Source: Lentzea waywayandensis (lineage in GTDB: Bacteria > Actinomycetota > Actinomycetes > Mycobacteriales > Pseudonocardiaceae). From it: a stretch of 64,000 nt of DNA. Under the pieces are notes generated by a model. It had not been told where the DNA came from, made no database searches, and saw only the letters and a list, made by a program, of their open reading frames with translations. Location of the stretch: positions 1 through 64,000 of the forward strand of contig NZ_FOYL01000022.1 in assembly GCF_900115955.1 (NCBI RefSeq), given 5' to 3'. Below are positions 33,900 through 42,700 of the stretch, piece by piece. Both the position numbers and the translations under genes were made by a program. Each line of letters starts with the position of its first letter. Positions within the stretch are counted from its first letter, which is position 1.

Positions 33900-34669
33900 T
33901 GCTGGTCATCGACGCCCACTGTCACGCGGGGCAGGGGGACGGTTTCACCGGGCCGTGGGACACCTCCGCGCCGTTGCGCCGTTACCTGCGGCGCTGCGAC
34001 GAGGCGGGCATCCACCGGTCGAACCTGCTCGCGGCGTTCCACACCGACTACGCCGCCGCCAACGAGGAGGTCGGCCGGATCGTCGCGAGCCGCCCGGAAC
34101 GGTTCTCCGGCTTCGCTTTCGTGCACGCCGAACGCGACCGCGGCCGAATCCTGCCGATGGTGCGGCGGGCGGTGACCGGCCTGGGCCTGTGCGGGATCAA
34201 GGTGCACCGCCACGACGCCCGCATCAGCCGCGAGATCTGCGACGTGGCAAGGCGGTTCCGGCTGCCGGTGCTGTACGACGTGATGGGCGAGGTGGCCGCG
34301 GCCGAGCTGCTGGCCACCGCGTACCCCGACGTCGACTTCGTGTTCCCGCACCTGGGGAGCTTCGCCGACGACTGGAGCGCGCAGCTGGCGTTCTGCGGCC
34401 TGCTCGCCGAGCGGCCGAACATCTACACCGACACCTCGGCCGTGCGCCGGTTCGACCTGCTGGAGCGGGCGGTCGAGCGGGCGGGCCCGCACAAGGTGCT
34501 CTTCGGCACGGACGGCCCCTGGCTGCACCCCGGCCTCGAACTGGCCAAGGTGCGCCTGCTCGGCCTGCCACCGGCCGCGGAGGCGCAGGTGCTGGCGGGC
34601 AACTTCCTGCGACTCACCCGGCGGGCTCGGAAGCCAGCCGCGTCGCCACGTCGGCAGCCCGTGCCGTGA
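33899..34669 (+). CDS. Metal-dependent TIM-barrel amidohydrolase
   Basis: A 256-aa protein of the amidohydrolase-2 type. Metal ligands: DAHCH at the N-terminus, a middle His in IKVHRHD, HLGSF in the barrel, and the catalytic Asp in FGTDGPW near the C-terminus. The start overlaps the previous stop (TGATG). Its last 56 bp overlap the 3' end of the convergent activator gene. The substrate is unknown; the family hydrolyses or decarboxylates small carboxylic or aromatic compounds. Confidence 0.8.
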   Translation: MLVIDAHCHAGQGDGFTGPWDTSAPLRRYLRRCDEAGIHRSNLLAAFHTDYAAANEEVGRIVASRPERFSGFAFVHAERDRGRILPMVRRAVTGLGLCGIKVHRHDARISREICDVARRFRLPVLYDVMGEVAAAELLATAYPDVDFVFPHLGSFADDWSAQLAFCGLLAERPNIYTDTSAVRRFDLLERAVERAGPHKVLFGTDGPWLHPGLELAKVRLLGLPPAAEAQVLAGNFLRLTRRARKPAASPRRQPVP

Positions 34670-35876
34670 TGTCCGCCAGGGAGGCGCCACGGGCGAGACC
34701 GCACCGGATGCTGTCCTCGAAGTCCTGGTCCGGCCAGCCGTCCACCCGCGGTGACTCCGGCCGTTCGTGCTCGGGAATGTCTCCCACCGTGATCACCCCG
34801 TCGCCGAGGTACCGGTGGATGATCCGCAGCACCAGCCCGCGCAGGTCCCGGACGTTGCCCGGATAGGCCCGGCGGACCAGCAACTCACGCACCGCGCCCT
34901 CGAGCTCCGGCGGTCGGCGATCCGGATGCACCTGGCCGAAGAAGTGCCGGAACAGCGGGATGATGTCCTCGGTCCGCTCCCGCAGGCTCGGCAGGTGCAG
35001 CGTGCACCCGGCGATCCGGTAGTAGAAGTCGTTGCGGAAGGAACCGTTGGCACGCTCAGCCTCCAGGTCCCGGTTCGTAGCGCACACCAGCCGGAACTTG
35101 CTGCGGCGCCACGTGTTGCTGCCAACCCGCTTGAACGTGCCCTCCTGGATGACCCGCAGCAGCTCGGCCTGCAACGTCACCGGGAGCTCACCGACCTCGT
35201 CCAGGAACAACGTGCCGCCGTCGGCCAGCTCGAACGCCCCTTCCCGCGGCGCCGACGCGCCGGTGAACGCACCCTTCTCGTGCCCGAAGAACTCACTGCC
35301 GGACAACGACGGCACCACGGTGCTGCAGTCGAGGATCACCAGCTTCTTCTTGTGCGGCCGCGGATCCAGCTCGTGGATCAGCTGGGCCACCCGCTCCTTG
35401 CCGGTGCCGCTCTCGCCGGTCACCAGCACGGCCGCACTCGTGAACCGCGCCACCTCGACGGCCTCCCGCAGCACCGTCTGCCACACCACGCTGTCGCCCA
35501 CCAGGAACTCCTGAACGTGCCGGCAGGCAAGCAACTCGTCGATGGCCTCCCAACGCCGCAACCGCTCGGCGATGTGGTGCGCCTGCTCGCCGGTCCAGGT
35601 CACCACGTCCGATGCTCCCGCGCGCAGCAGATCCCAGCTGCCGGCGGCCCTCGGCAGGCTTGTGGCCGACAGCGCGAGGATCCGGTCGGATCGGTCGCTC
35701 GTGATCTCGCGGAGGCGGTCGATCACCTCCGGGGTCGCTGTGTCGAAGACGATCACGCCGTTCTGCGGCTGGTCATGGGTGCGTGGGCCGAGTTGGATGT
35801 CCATCGCGTCCAGGGCACTCGTCAGCTGCCGGACCACCGACTGGGGTGCTCCGAGGGCTTCGAGCCAGGCGTCCAC
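34614..35876 (-). CDS. Sigma-54-dependent AAA+ transcriptional activator
   Basis: A 420-aa bacterial enhancer-binding protein; the GTG at 35876 follows the upstream stop closely. Residues ~1-110 are a receiver-like region without clear acidic phosphoacceptor pocket (VIVFDTATPEVIDRLREITS). The AAA+ core: Walker A GESGTGKE (154-161), the sigma-54 contact loop GAFTGA (202-207), Walker B LFLDEVGEL, sensor I VCATNRDL, arginine finger in FRNDFYYRIAG, SLRER. YPGNVRDLRGLVLR follows. The C-terminus lacks an obvious Fis-type HTH; DFEDSIRCGLARGASLADIT may replace it. It is third gene of the minus operon. Confidence 0.93.
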   Translation of the reverse strand: MDAWLEALGAPQSVVRQLTSALDAMDIQLGPRTHDQPQNGVIVFDTATPEVIDRLREITSDRSDRILALSATSLPRAAGSWDLLRAGASDVVTWTGEQAHHIAERLRRWEAIDELLACRHVQEFLVGDSVVWQTVLREAVEVARFTSAAVLVTGESGTGKERVAQLIHELDPRPHKKKLVILDCSTVVPSLSGSEFFGHEKGAFTGASAPREGAFELADGGTLFLDEVGELPVTLQAELLRVIQEGTFKRVGSNTWRRSKFRLVCATNRDLEAERANGSFRNDFYYRIAGCTLHLPSLRERTEDIIPLFRHFFGQVHPDRRPPELEGAVRELLVRRAYPGNVRDLRGLVLRIIHRYLGDGVITVGDIPEHERPESPRVDGWPDQDFEDSIRCGLARGASLADITARAADVATRLASEPAG

Positions 35877-35884
35877 GTGTCGGG

Positions 35885-36469
35885 TCAGGTGGCCTTGTCG
35901 GGTTTTTGTGTTTGGCGGCGGGGTTTTGTCGCCGGTTTCTGCCCGGTGGTCTTTTGGCTGGCGGGTTTTGGTGTCGCGGGCTTGGGCTTGGCCGCAGGGG
36001 GACTGGCCGCTGCCGCTTTGACTGCCGAGGCTTTGGCGGCTGAGGGACTGGCGGCTGGGGGACTGGCCGCTGGGGTGCTGGTTGCTGGAGCGCTGGTCGG
36101 TGGGGTGGTGGCCGCAGGAGTGGTGACCGCTGGGATGCTCGCGGCTGGTGCGCTGGTCGCGGTGATGCTGGCCGCCGGCGCGCTGGCTGCGGGCGGCTTG
36201 TACTTGGCCGATCCCCGCGGCCGCAACGGCAGAACCCCTTCGACGAACTCGAAGCCGGTCTCCGGCAGCGGATACGACTCCGCAGGTCGTCCGCGCCGGA
36301 CGAAGCGGGCCTCCTTCACCGCGGTCGCCGCCTTCTCCGCCTCGTCCGCGGAGTCGTAGATCCGGCTGCCCCGCATCAGAACGCGCCGCCGGGTGCCGTC
36401 CGACTCGACCAGCTCCCACGAGTACCGGCCATCGGGCCGTCCGGCGATCTCGAACGAATATTCGGTCAC
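35885..36469 (-). CDS. YegP/DUF1508-like protein with Ala/Pro/Lys-rich tail
   Basis: A 194-aa protein. Residues 1-55 (EYSFEIAGRPDGRYSWELVE, then YDSADEAEKAATAVKEA) resemble the small YegP-type beta-beta-alpha domain. From ~88 the chain is low complexity: A/P/S/T pentad-like repeats (SAPAAS, TPAAS), then K/P/A-rich sequence ending KPDKAT. The tail recalls histone-H1-like or wall-spanning linkers. It lies between the lysozyme and the activator with gaps of 12 and 8 bp, hence the same transcript. Confidence 0.75.
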   Translation of the reverse strand: MTEYSFEIAGRPDGRYSWELVESDGTRRRVLMRGSRIYDSADEAEKAATAVKEARFVRRGRPAESYPLPETGFEFVEGVLPLRPRGSAKYKPPAASAPAASITATSAPAASIPAVTTPAATTPPTSAPATSTPAASPPAASPSAAKASAVKAAAASPPAAKPKPATPKPASQKTTGQKPATKPRRQTQKPDKAT

Positions 36470-36481
36470 AGCGCGGTCCTT

Positions 36482-37894
36482 TCAGCGAGTGGACGTGGAG
36501 CGGTGGATTCGCAGTGCCTCGGCGGCGTGCGTCCTGCGATGGCGCAGGACCGCCTGCACACCCGGATCGGACAAGGGCTTGTCGAGCACCGCCGCTGGGC
36601 GTTCGAAGCGCAGGACTACGACGTCGGACGCCTGGTTGGTCGTGACGCCGGGCGCTGTCAGCACGGCGTTGACGGAGCGGTAGTCGCGTCTCAGTTCGTG
36701 CACCAGGTAGTCGACCTGGGCGTCGAGGTCGAACAGGATCGCCGAGCCGGGGCGCCGTCCGTTGAAGACGTGGCGGAACAGTCCAGACCGGCGCTGGGGA
36801 CTGGTCCACTGGGCCAGACCGATGCCGGGCGAACGGGGGCCGGTGCGGCGGCGGAAGTCGCGGTCGCGGATCTCGTCTGGCGTGAAGTCGCGCACCCTGC
36901 CCGTGAAGTCCCTCGCCCGCATCGGGGTGGCCTCGCGACTGCCCTCGATCCGGTTCGGCAGGACCGACGACTCGGCGATCAGGTTGCCGGCGATCCCCGC
37001 CGCGCCGTTCACCGGGAAGCCGTACCGGCGCACCAGCAGCTCCATCACCCGCTGGACCCGCGCCTGCAGCCCCGCCGGAACCGCGTGCAGCCCCGCCGGA
37101 ACCGGTAGCAGTCCCGCCGAAACCGGGTGCGGGCCCGCCGAGCCCGGCCGCCGGTTCCGGCACTGCACCACCGCGAAGATCCGGCTTTGCGTGCCGCTCG
37201 GATCCAGCCGACCGTCGGGCCGCGTGCGCAGCCACTTCTCACCCACCGTCTGCCCGACGTTGCCACCGATCACGCGGATCCGGCCTGGACGCACCTCGAC
37301 CACCACGTCGCAGTGCGTCGCCCGCCGCTGGTTGTCGCCGATGTTGTCGTAGGTGGCGCCGCTGTTCTGCCGCGCCGCGCACACCAGGTCGCCCACCGCC
37401 GGTTGCACCTCTATCGCCCGGTACGCCCAGAACGGGTTCGCGGTGTCGGCGCGCAGGCGGTTCTCGCGCGCCGCCCGGACATAGGTCTGGTGCGCCGCCG
37501 AGTACCGGAAGGTCGTCCCGGCTCCGGCCCTGCGCATCACGTAGGACACGAACACCGCACTCCACGGATGCGACGCCTGGTACGCGGCACTTCGCATCTC
37601 CTGGGCGGTCACGTCCCGTCCCACGCCCGTCCGGTAGTACTCCCGCAGGATCGGACTGGCCGCCGGTGACGTCTCCACCAGAGCCGCCCCGCCTCCTGGC
37701 CGCCACCGGCGGAACTGTTCACGGGCGACCTGGGCGATGGCCGCGCACAGAGGCATCAGCGGAGCCGGGCGAGGCGATGCTGACATCTCCCACTCGGGCT
37801 CCCGAATTCGCGCCGATCTGTAATCGGAGGTCGGCGGAAATTCATCCTGGCGATGTCGCCCACGCCGATCGAGCGCCAATCCTGGAGACGGCAT
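36482..37894 (-). CDS. DUF2272 + phage-tail-lysozyme-type protein
   Basis: A 470-aa protein. The ATG at 37894 has GAAGGGGG 4 nt upstream. Residues ~75-250: DUF2272-like peptidoglycan-binding/hydrolase domain (HPWSAVFVSYVMRRAGAG, YSAAHQTYVRAA, GDLVCAAR, HCDVVVEV). A linker with PVPAGL-type repeats follows (~255-285). The C-terminal phage tail lysozyme-like domain has VRRYGFPVNGAAGIAGNLIA, ESSVLPNRIEG and GIGLAQWTSPQRRSGLF. No Sec signal is seen, so export, if any, is by another route. First gene of a sigma-54-driven operon. Confidence 0.85.
   Translation of the reverse strand: MPSPGLALDRRGRHRQDEFPPTSDYRSARIREPEWEMSASPRPAPLMPLCAAIAQVAREQFRRWRPGGGAALVETSPAASPILREYYRTGVGRDVTAQEMRSAAYQASHPWSAVFVSYVMRRAGAGTTFRYSAAHQTYVRAARENRLRADTANPFWAYRAIEVQPAVGDLVCAARQNSGATYDNIGDNQRRATHCDVVVEVRPGRIRVIGGNVGQTVGEKWLRTRPDGRLDPSGTQSRIFAVVQCRNRRPGSAGPHPVSAGLLPVPAGLHAVPAGLQARVQRVMELLVRRYGFPVNGAAGIAGNLIAESSVLPNRIEGSREATPMRARDFTGRVRDFTPDEIRDRDFRRRTGPRSPGIGLAQWTSPQRRSGLFRHVFNGRRPGSAILFDLDAQVDYLVHELRRDYRSVNAVLTAPGVTTNQASDVVVLRFERPAAVLDKPLSDPGVQAVLRHRRTHAAEALRIHRSTSTR
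37067..37147 (-). repeat. Tandem 21-bp repeat in the lysozyme gene linker
   Basis: Three 21-bp units start at 37067, 37088 and 37109 (each CAGYCCCGCCGRAACC plus five bases), with a partial fourth at 37130. They encode the PVPAGL-type linker between the two catalytic domains. Confidence 0.75.
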
Positions 37895-37937
37895 TGTGCC
37901 CCCTTCGCGCTGTTCCTGGCTGTCCACCTCACTCTCC

Positions 37938-37953
37938 TGCAAGATTGGGGCCA
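37938..37953 (-). promoter_or_regulatory. Sigma-54 promoter of the lysozyme-activator operon
   Basis: On the minus strand TGGCCCC-AATC-TTGCA: GG/GC spacing and TTGCA are exact, two upstream bases differ from the TGGCACG consensus. It lies 43 bp before the ATG at 37894. Placing the activator gene in this operon implies positive feedback. Confidence 0.82.
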
Positions 37954-38021
37954 GCAGAGGAGCGAAGAGATCGACAAGCCGGAGCGGTCGGCACCTGCCG
38001 CGCGGTGCTGGATGATTATTG

Positions 38022-38037
38022 TGGCGGATCGGGTGCA
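38022..38037 (+). promoter_or_regulatory. Weak candidate sigma-54 promoter
   Basis: TGGCGGA-TCGG-GTGCA keeps GG and GC in the right register but differs at three consensus bases. It lies 180 bp before the caspase-like gene at 38219, on the strand opposite to the lysozyme promoter. Confidence 0.3.
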
Positions 38038-38218
38038 ATCTGAAACAGGGGCCTTGGTCCCCCTTCCGTGCTCTCGCGAGGGTTAGAGGACCGTGCTCGC
38101 AGTATTCGAACCGTTGCGCTCGGTGAGATTCGGCGAAAATTCCATCCGACGCAGAGCGTCATAGCTGTTCCAGATGAGTTCCGCGTTCTACTCGTTATTG
38201 ATGCTTTGTGGAGGTCTG

Positions 38219-38899
38219 ATGACGATCGGTATTGAGTGGGTCAACAACTACCACTCGGCGAGTTCGAACTTGGCCAACAACGACGACAACGCACGAGGCA
38301 TCTACGGCCGGTTGCACGGGCAATGTCAGGTCGAGTACGGCGACGACCTGGCCTGGGACCAGGACTTCGAGGAGGCGGAAGCTGGCACGCCGAGCGCGGG
38401 CAGCGACCAGATCTACGCGGACGACGTCGACATCGTCTTCTTCTCCGGGCATGGCATGCGCTTCGGAGCGTCATTCGGGGTTAAGACGCTCGATGACGGG
38501 GTTGCTCGTGCTTCGAACATGCGCCTCGGGAACAAGGATCTCGAATGGCTGGTGGCCGACGGGTGCGAGATGCTGGCGGACGACACCGGCACGGTGTTCA
38601 GCAGGTGGGGCCGGCCGACGTCCCGCGGTCTTCACTAAATCCTCGGATTTCACACTGTCGCCTACGACCGCAAGGATCGCGGCGAGCAGTTCGCTGATCG
38701 TCTGAACCAAGGCTGGACTGTGCGGGAGGCCTGGATTTGGGCCTGCATCGAGAGCGAGGATGACGACGTTTCCTTTGCCTACCGGCGGGCTGATGCCGAA
38801 GGCACGGACACCTACAACGACCATTGGCACGGCAAGGGGTTCGTGAGTGGCGACCCGGCGCAGCCCACGGTCCTGTTCTATTTGCGCGGAACCTGTTGA
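38219..38899 (+). pseudogene. Caspase-like DUF6345-type protein interrupted by one in-frame stop
   Basis: The ATG at 38219 follows GGAGG. The frame reads MTIGIEWVNNYH, DIVFFSGHGMRFG (His dyad member), LEWLVADGCEML (Cys dyad member), GLH, a TAA at 38636-38638, then continues in the same frame ILGFHTVAYDRKDRGEQFAD, AWIWACIESED, VLFYLRGTC to a TGA at 38897-38899. The expected residue at the stop is Tyr (GLHYILGFHT), so TAC to TAA explains it. The truncated product (139 aa) would keep both dyad residues. The family is poorly characterised; clan-CD-like peptidase is inference. Confidence 0.75.
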
Positions 38900-38919
38900 T
38901 GAGTGATCGGAGGTGGATC

Positions 38920-39057
38920 ATGCCCGACTTCGCCCGACGAGTCCACGTTGACGTCGACCGGCCAGTGGGTCCGGTCACCGTCTACCGGACGACATGTGGT
39001 CCTGTTTCGTCTGCGGAACTCAGGCAGGAGCTCGTGCGGCTGTGGGAGCGTTGGTGA
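38920..39057 (+). CDS. 45-aa protein following the caspase-like gene
   Basis: It starts MPDFARRVHVDVDRPVGPVT and ends ELRQELVRLWERW. GGAGG lies 6 nt before the ATG, 20 bp after the caspase-like frame. The stop overlaps the next start (GTGA). The family is unknown. It is short and polar; a partner of the caspase-like product is possible. Confidence 0.6.
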   Translation: MPDFARRVHVDVDRPVGPVTVYRTTCGPVSSAELRQELVRLWERW

Positions 39058-39332
39058 GAGGCTTTCGCCATGTGTTCCAGCGCTATCTCGTGCCTGTCTA
39101 CCTGGCAGAAGGCGTGGTGGAGGGCTCCGAGCTGGACGCGGACGTGTTCCGGATCTACATTCCTGCCGTCGACATGGACGCCAAACGCATGAAGGAACTG
39201 GGAGTAGTGCTTCGTGATGCACCCCGAGCTGCTCGGCCAGCCGCCGGATTGCCGGCTTGGGATCCGGCTCCCGATACAGCCGGACCGCTCGAGCCCTCAA
39301 CTCGTCGGGTACTTCTTCGGTGCTGCCACTGA
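39054..39332 (+). pseudogene. Truncated gene coupled to the 45-aa protein
   Basis: A GTG at 39054 overlaps the preceding stop by 4 bp. It reads VRGFRHVFQRYLVPVYLAEG, then DADVFRIYIPAVDMDAKRMK, ELGVVLRD, which is protein-like. From about 39213 the sequence becomes antisense IS3 orfA, so the real C-terminus is lost. The family is not recognised. Confidence 0.55.
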
Positions 39333-39345
39333 TGACTTCCTTCAG
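39217..39345 (-). mobile_element. IS3-family OrfA fragment
   Basis: The minus strand reads STEEVPDELRARAVRLYREP, then DPKPAIRRLAEQLGVHHEAL, the N-terminus of IS3-family OrfA proteins. After HHEAL the homology stops abruptly at about 39215, where it meets the truncated gene. Confidence 0.8.
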
Positions 39346-39399
39346 GTCCTATCGGACCGTGCTTGAAAGTCTCCGAGCTACCGTAGAACCTCAGGTCAA

Positions 39400-39590
39400 G
39401 GCGTTTCGCGGCGAACTGTTGGACCGCACGCTGATCTTAAATCAGATCCACCTGTGGCACGCGCTGCGTGAGTACGGGCGGCATTGCAACGGGCCTCACC
39501 ATAGATCGACAGGACCGTGTCGGCGGAGTCATCCACGAGTACCACCATCCCGCTCAACTTGCGTGGATGCAGTTTCGGCACGCAAAGCGC
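39400..39590 (+). mobile_element. Integrase-core transposase C-terminal fragment
   Basis: FRGELLDRTLILNQIHLWHA, then LREYGRHCNGPHH match the end of the rve domain (canonical RRELLDRTLI-N..H...LREY..HYN.HRPHQ). A following segment encodes GGVIHEYHHPAQL in another frame. Bases 39524-39587 align with 59726-59789, about 50 of 62 positions identical. Confidence 0.72.
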
Positions 39591-39600
39591 TGCCCCCGTT

Positions 39601-39700
39601 CACATGACGCGGTCGCGCCTGTTGCATGACCTGCAGCGCCGCAGTCGCCGACGAGTGCTCGGCGGCTTGATCAACGTGTACGAACCTGCAGCGGCCTGAT
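39601..39700 (+). mobile_element. Second transposase C-terminal fragment
   Basis: It reads RSRRRVLGGLINVYEPAAA then stop at about 39700, the typical end of this transposase class, in close DNA similarity to 8118-8157. It is a separate copy from the one immediately upstream. The rest of 39701-39790 shows nothing recognisable. Confidence 0.68.
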
Positions 39701-39790
39701 ACGCAGGTCAGGCCCACCGGACCACGTTTGACACCCCACAAGCTGCGCGGCGGACGCTGTCGCGACCGCCGCGCAGTCAGAAACCGCGGG

Positions 39791-42700
39791 TCAGTTCACC
39801 TGGTAGGCCCTGATGACCGTCTGGGTCACCGTGTTGCCGTCCTGGTCCGCGGCGTTCGCGCGCAGCGACACGAACCCCGACGCCGGGTTCCGGATGAGCG
39901 CCAACCAGGTGCCGTTCACGTGCAGCACCGGCACCCGCTGCCAGGTCTGCCCATCGTTGCAGGACACCTCGACCTGCTTCGGCTCGGCCCTGCCGCCCTG
40001 TGCGCCCGACTGGCGGTCAACGCGCAACGGCACCGAGAACAGTGCGTTGCGGGGCGCGTGGTTCCTCAGGTCGAGTTCGGGGTCGAAACCGATCGACAGC
40101 AATGGCAGTGGTGTGGCGGCGGTGGTGTGCCCGGACCGGAAGCTCCATTCCGCGCTGACCTTTGTGGACAGCGGCCATCCCGGGTTGCTTCGGCTCGCCT
40201 CGGCGGCGAGCCGGTAGTTCGCCGCGCCCGCGGGCACCGTGAACTGCCCGCTGCCGGGTTGGCCGCTGCGGGCGATCTCCTTGCCGTCGATGTGGAGCAC
40301 GGTGTCGCCGGTGTCACTGGAACCGGGGAACCCGGCGTGGCCGGCCGAGTCGGAGAACAGCGGCAGACGGGTGTTGATCTTCTCGCCTTCGCGGTACGCC
40401 AGGTGCGGCTCGGTCGAGAATAAGCCCAGCGACCCGGTGACACCCGGCCCGATCACGGCCTTGCCCCAGTCCACAGTGGCCTTGTCGCCGGGCTTGAAGG
40501 TCCGTTTGGCGGCCGCGTAGTCCTGCGCGGCACCGCCCGCCAGCACGCTCACGGAGTTCGCCCAAGTGGCAGGGGAGTAGTACTCGGTCCGCTCCCGGGG
40601 AAGCGGAGTCGGCGTCGACTCCAGCGCGCCCTCCAGGTCGTACTTCCCGTCGGTGGCGAACATCGACGCGTAGCCCACACCTTCCGCCGGCGCCCGATAG
40701 GTCGTCTTCACCGTGGCCAGATCGCTGTTGCGCGGCCGGTAGGTCACGTTCGCCGGAATGTCCCCGTAGCTGGGGAACACGAGCTCGTACCGGTACGGGC
40801 TCACCGGCAAGCCGGTCAACGTCACGGCCGCATTCGGCGACTTCGCCAGCCGAGCGCCCTCGGGGCCGAACGTGGCTGTCAACGGGAGTGGCGGCGCCTC
40901 CATCAACCGCACGGGGCTGCCGGAGAAGTGGAACAGCGCGGAGTTCGCCCCCGCCTCGGCGATCGCACGCACCCGCGGGCTGAACTCGAGGCCTTCACCT
41001 TTGCCCAGGGTGAACACCGCGAGTTTGCCCTTGAGATCGGCCGCGGCGATCTCGCCGGGTGTGGCATGCCCAACGTCCACAGCGGACAGTGCGCGAGAGC
41101 CGGCCGGCTGCGGCGAGCCCCATATCCACTCCACGGGGACCTCGAACGACTCGGGCCTGTCGACCGTCAGCCGGACCTGGGGCCGTTCGAGCTTCATCCG
41201 GTCGAAGTAGCGGAATTCCTTGGTGTGCTTGGTGGTGGGCGCGGTGTAGTCGTTGTAGTCCGACATGCTGTAGTAGCCCACTCCACGTGCTCCGGTGTCG
41301 ACGACCATCCCGTTCGTCCAGGAGAACGGGCGGGCGTCCTTCTCATCGGTCTGCACGGTGACTTTCTTGCTGTTCCTGGCGTCCAGCGTGACCGTGGTGT
41401 CCTTGTGCAGGTCGACCTCCGGATCGGCCACCCTGGTGCTCGTCGGCAGGGGCTGACCGGGCACCGCGGTCTGGATCGTGCCCAGCACGGCGTACCGGCC
41501 CGCAGGCAGCCGCACGGTGCTGTTGTTCCCCATCAGGTCGAAATCGTCCTGGCCCGTGCCCAGCGGAACCCACATCGCGTTCGCCAGCAGGCCGTCGGCC
41601 GGCGCAGCGCCGTTCTGGTCGATCAGCCTCGTCGTCAGGTCGTAGCTTTCCGGTTCCTTGTACGCGCCGACCGGCGTCTGGATCACCGTGTCGCCTGCGC
41701 CGCTCTTGGCAACGAGCCTGCCGCCGTGGACACCGATCTGGGCGGCGGAGTGGTCAAAGGTGACCGACACCGTGGCCTCGCCGTTGGCGGGCACCACGAC
41801 CTGGTCGACGTTCGTGCGGAACGCCGGGACGTCCATGCTCAGCTGCAGCGAAACCGGTGTGCTGCCGGTGTTGCTGTACGTGATCTGCTTGGTCAGCGTG
41901 GGCTGGTTGTACGGCCACCGCACGAAACCGAGGCTCAGGCTCCCCGTGCTGGGGATGATCGTCTGCCTGGATGCCCGGCCCACGTCGAGCCGGCCGGAGC
42001 CCTGCTGGTAGATCGTGGCGTCGATCGGGGTCGCGCTGCCCATCAGCGCGGCCTTGATCTGCCGGCCGGTCCAGTCCGGATGCTGCGCGGCCAGGATCGC
42101 CGCGGCACCAGCCACGTGCGGCGTCGCCATGGAGGTACCGGTCAGCCGGGCGTGGTGCTCGTCGACAGCGCGGTCGGCGAGCGTGCCCTCGGCCCGTGCG
42201 GCCACGATGTCCTCACCGGGCGCGGAGATGTCCGGTTTGACGGCGTAGTCCTTGAACCGCGGTCCGGGCTGCGAGAACCTGCTGTACTTGTCCTGCTTGC
42301 TCACGCTGGCCACGGCCAGCGCGGCGTCCGCGGACGCCGGGCTCGCGACCGGCCTGCTCTGGCCGTCGTTTCCGGCCGCGACCACGAACAACGTGCCCTT
42401 CTCGGCCGAGAGCCGGTTGACCGCGATCTCCAGCGGGCTGCTGACGCTGTCACCGGACCCGCCACCCAGACTCATGTTCACGACCTTGGCGCCGCTGTCC
42501 GCGGCCCACTGCATGCCCGCGAGGATCGCGTCGAACGGGCAGCCGCCCGTCTGGCAGACCTTGCCGATCAGCAGGTCCGCGCCCTTGGCGACGCCGGTGT
42601 ACTTGGCGCCACGGCCGGCGACGGTCGACGCCACGTGCGTGCCGTGCCCCACGTTGTCGACGATGCCTTCTCCGGTGAAGTCCTTCTCGCCCTTCACGAT

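Noticed and set aside
37067..37147. 21-bp repeats considered as regulatory iterons
   Set aside because: They lie inside a gene and encode a periodic Pro/Ala/Gly linker.
34614..37235. A single 873-aa minus-strand frame running through activator, YegP-like and lysozyme genes
   Set aside because: Only its C-terminal 420 codons show family features; the rest is out-of-frame antisense-free shadow of two well-supported genes with their own ribosome sites and different frame.
38022..38037. Fourth sigma-54 promoter for the caspase-like gene
   Set aside because: Three consensus mismatches including the -12 T and a 180-bp distance; kept only as a low-confidence feature, not counted in the module.
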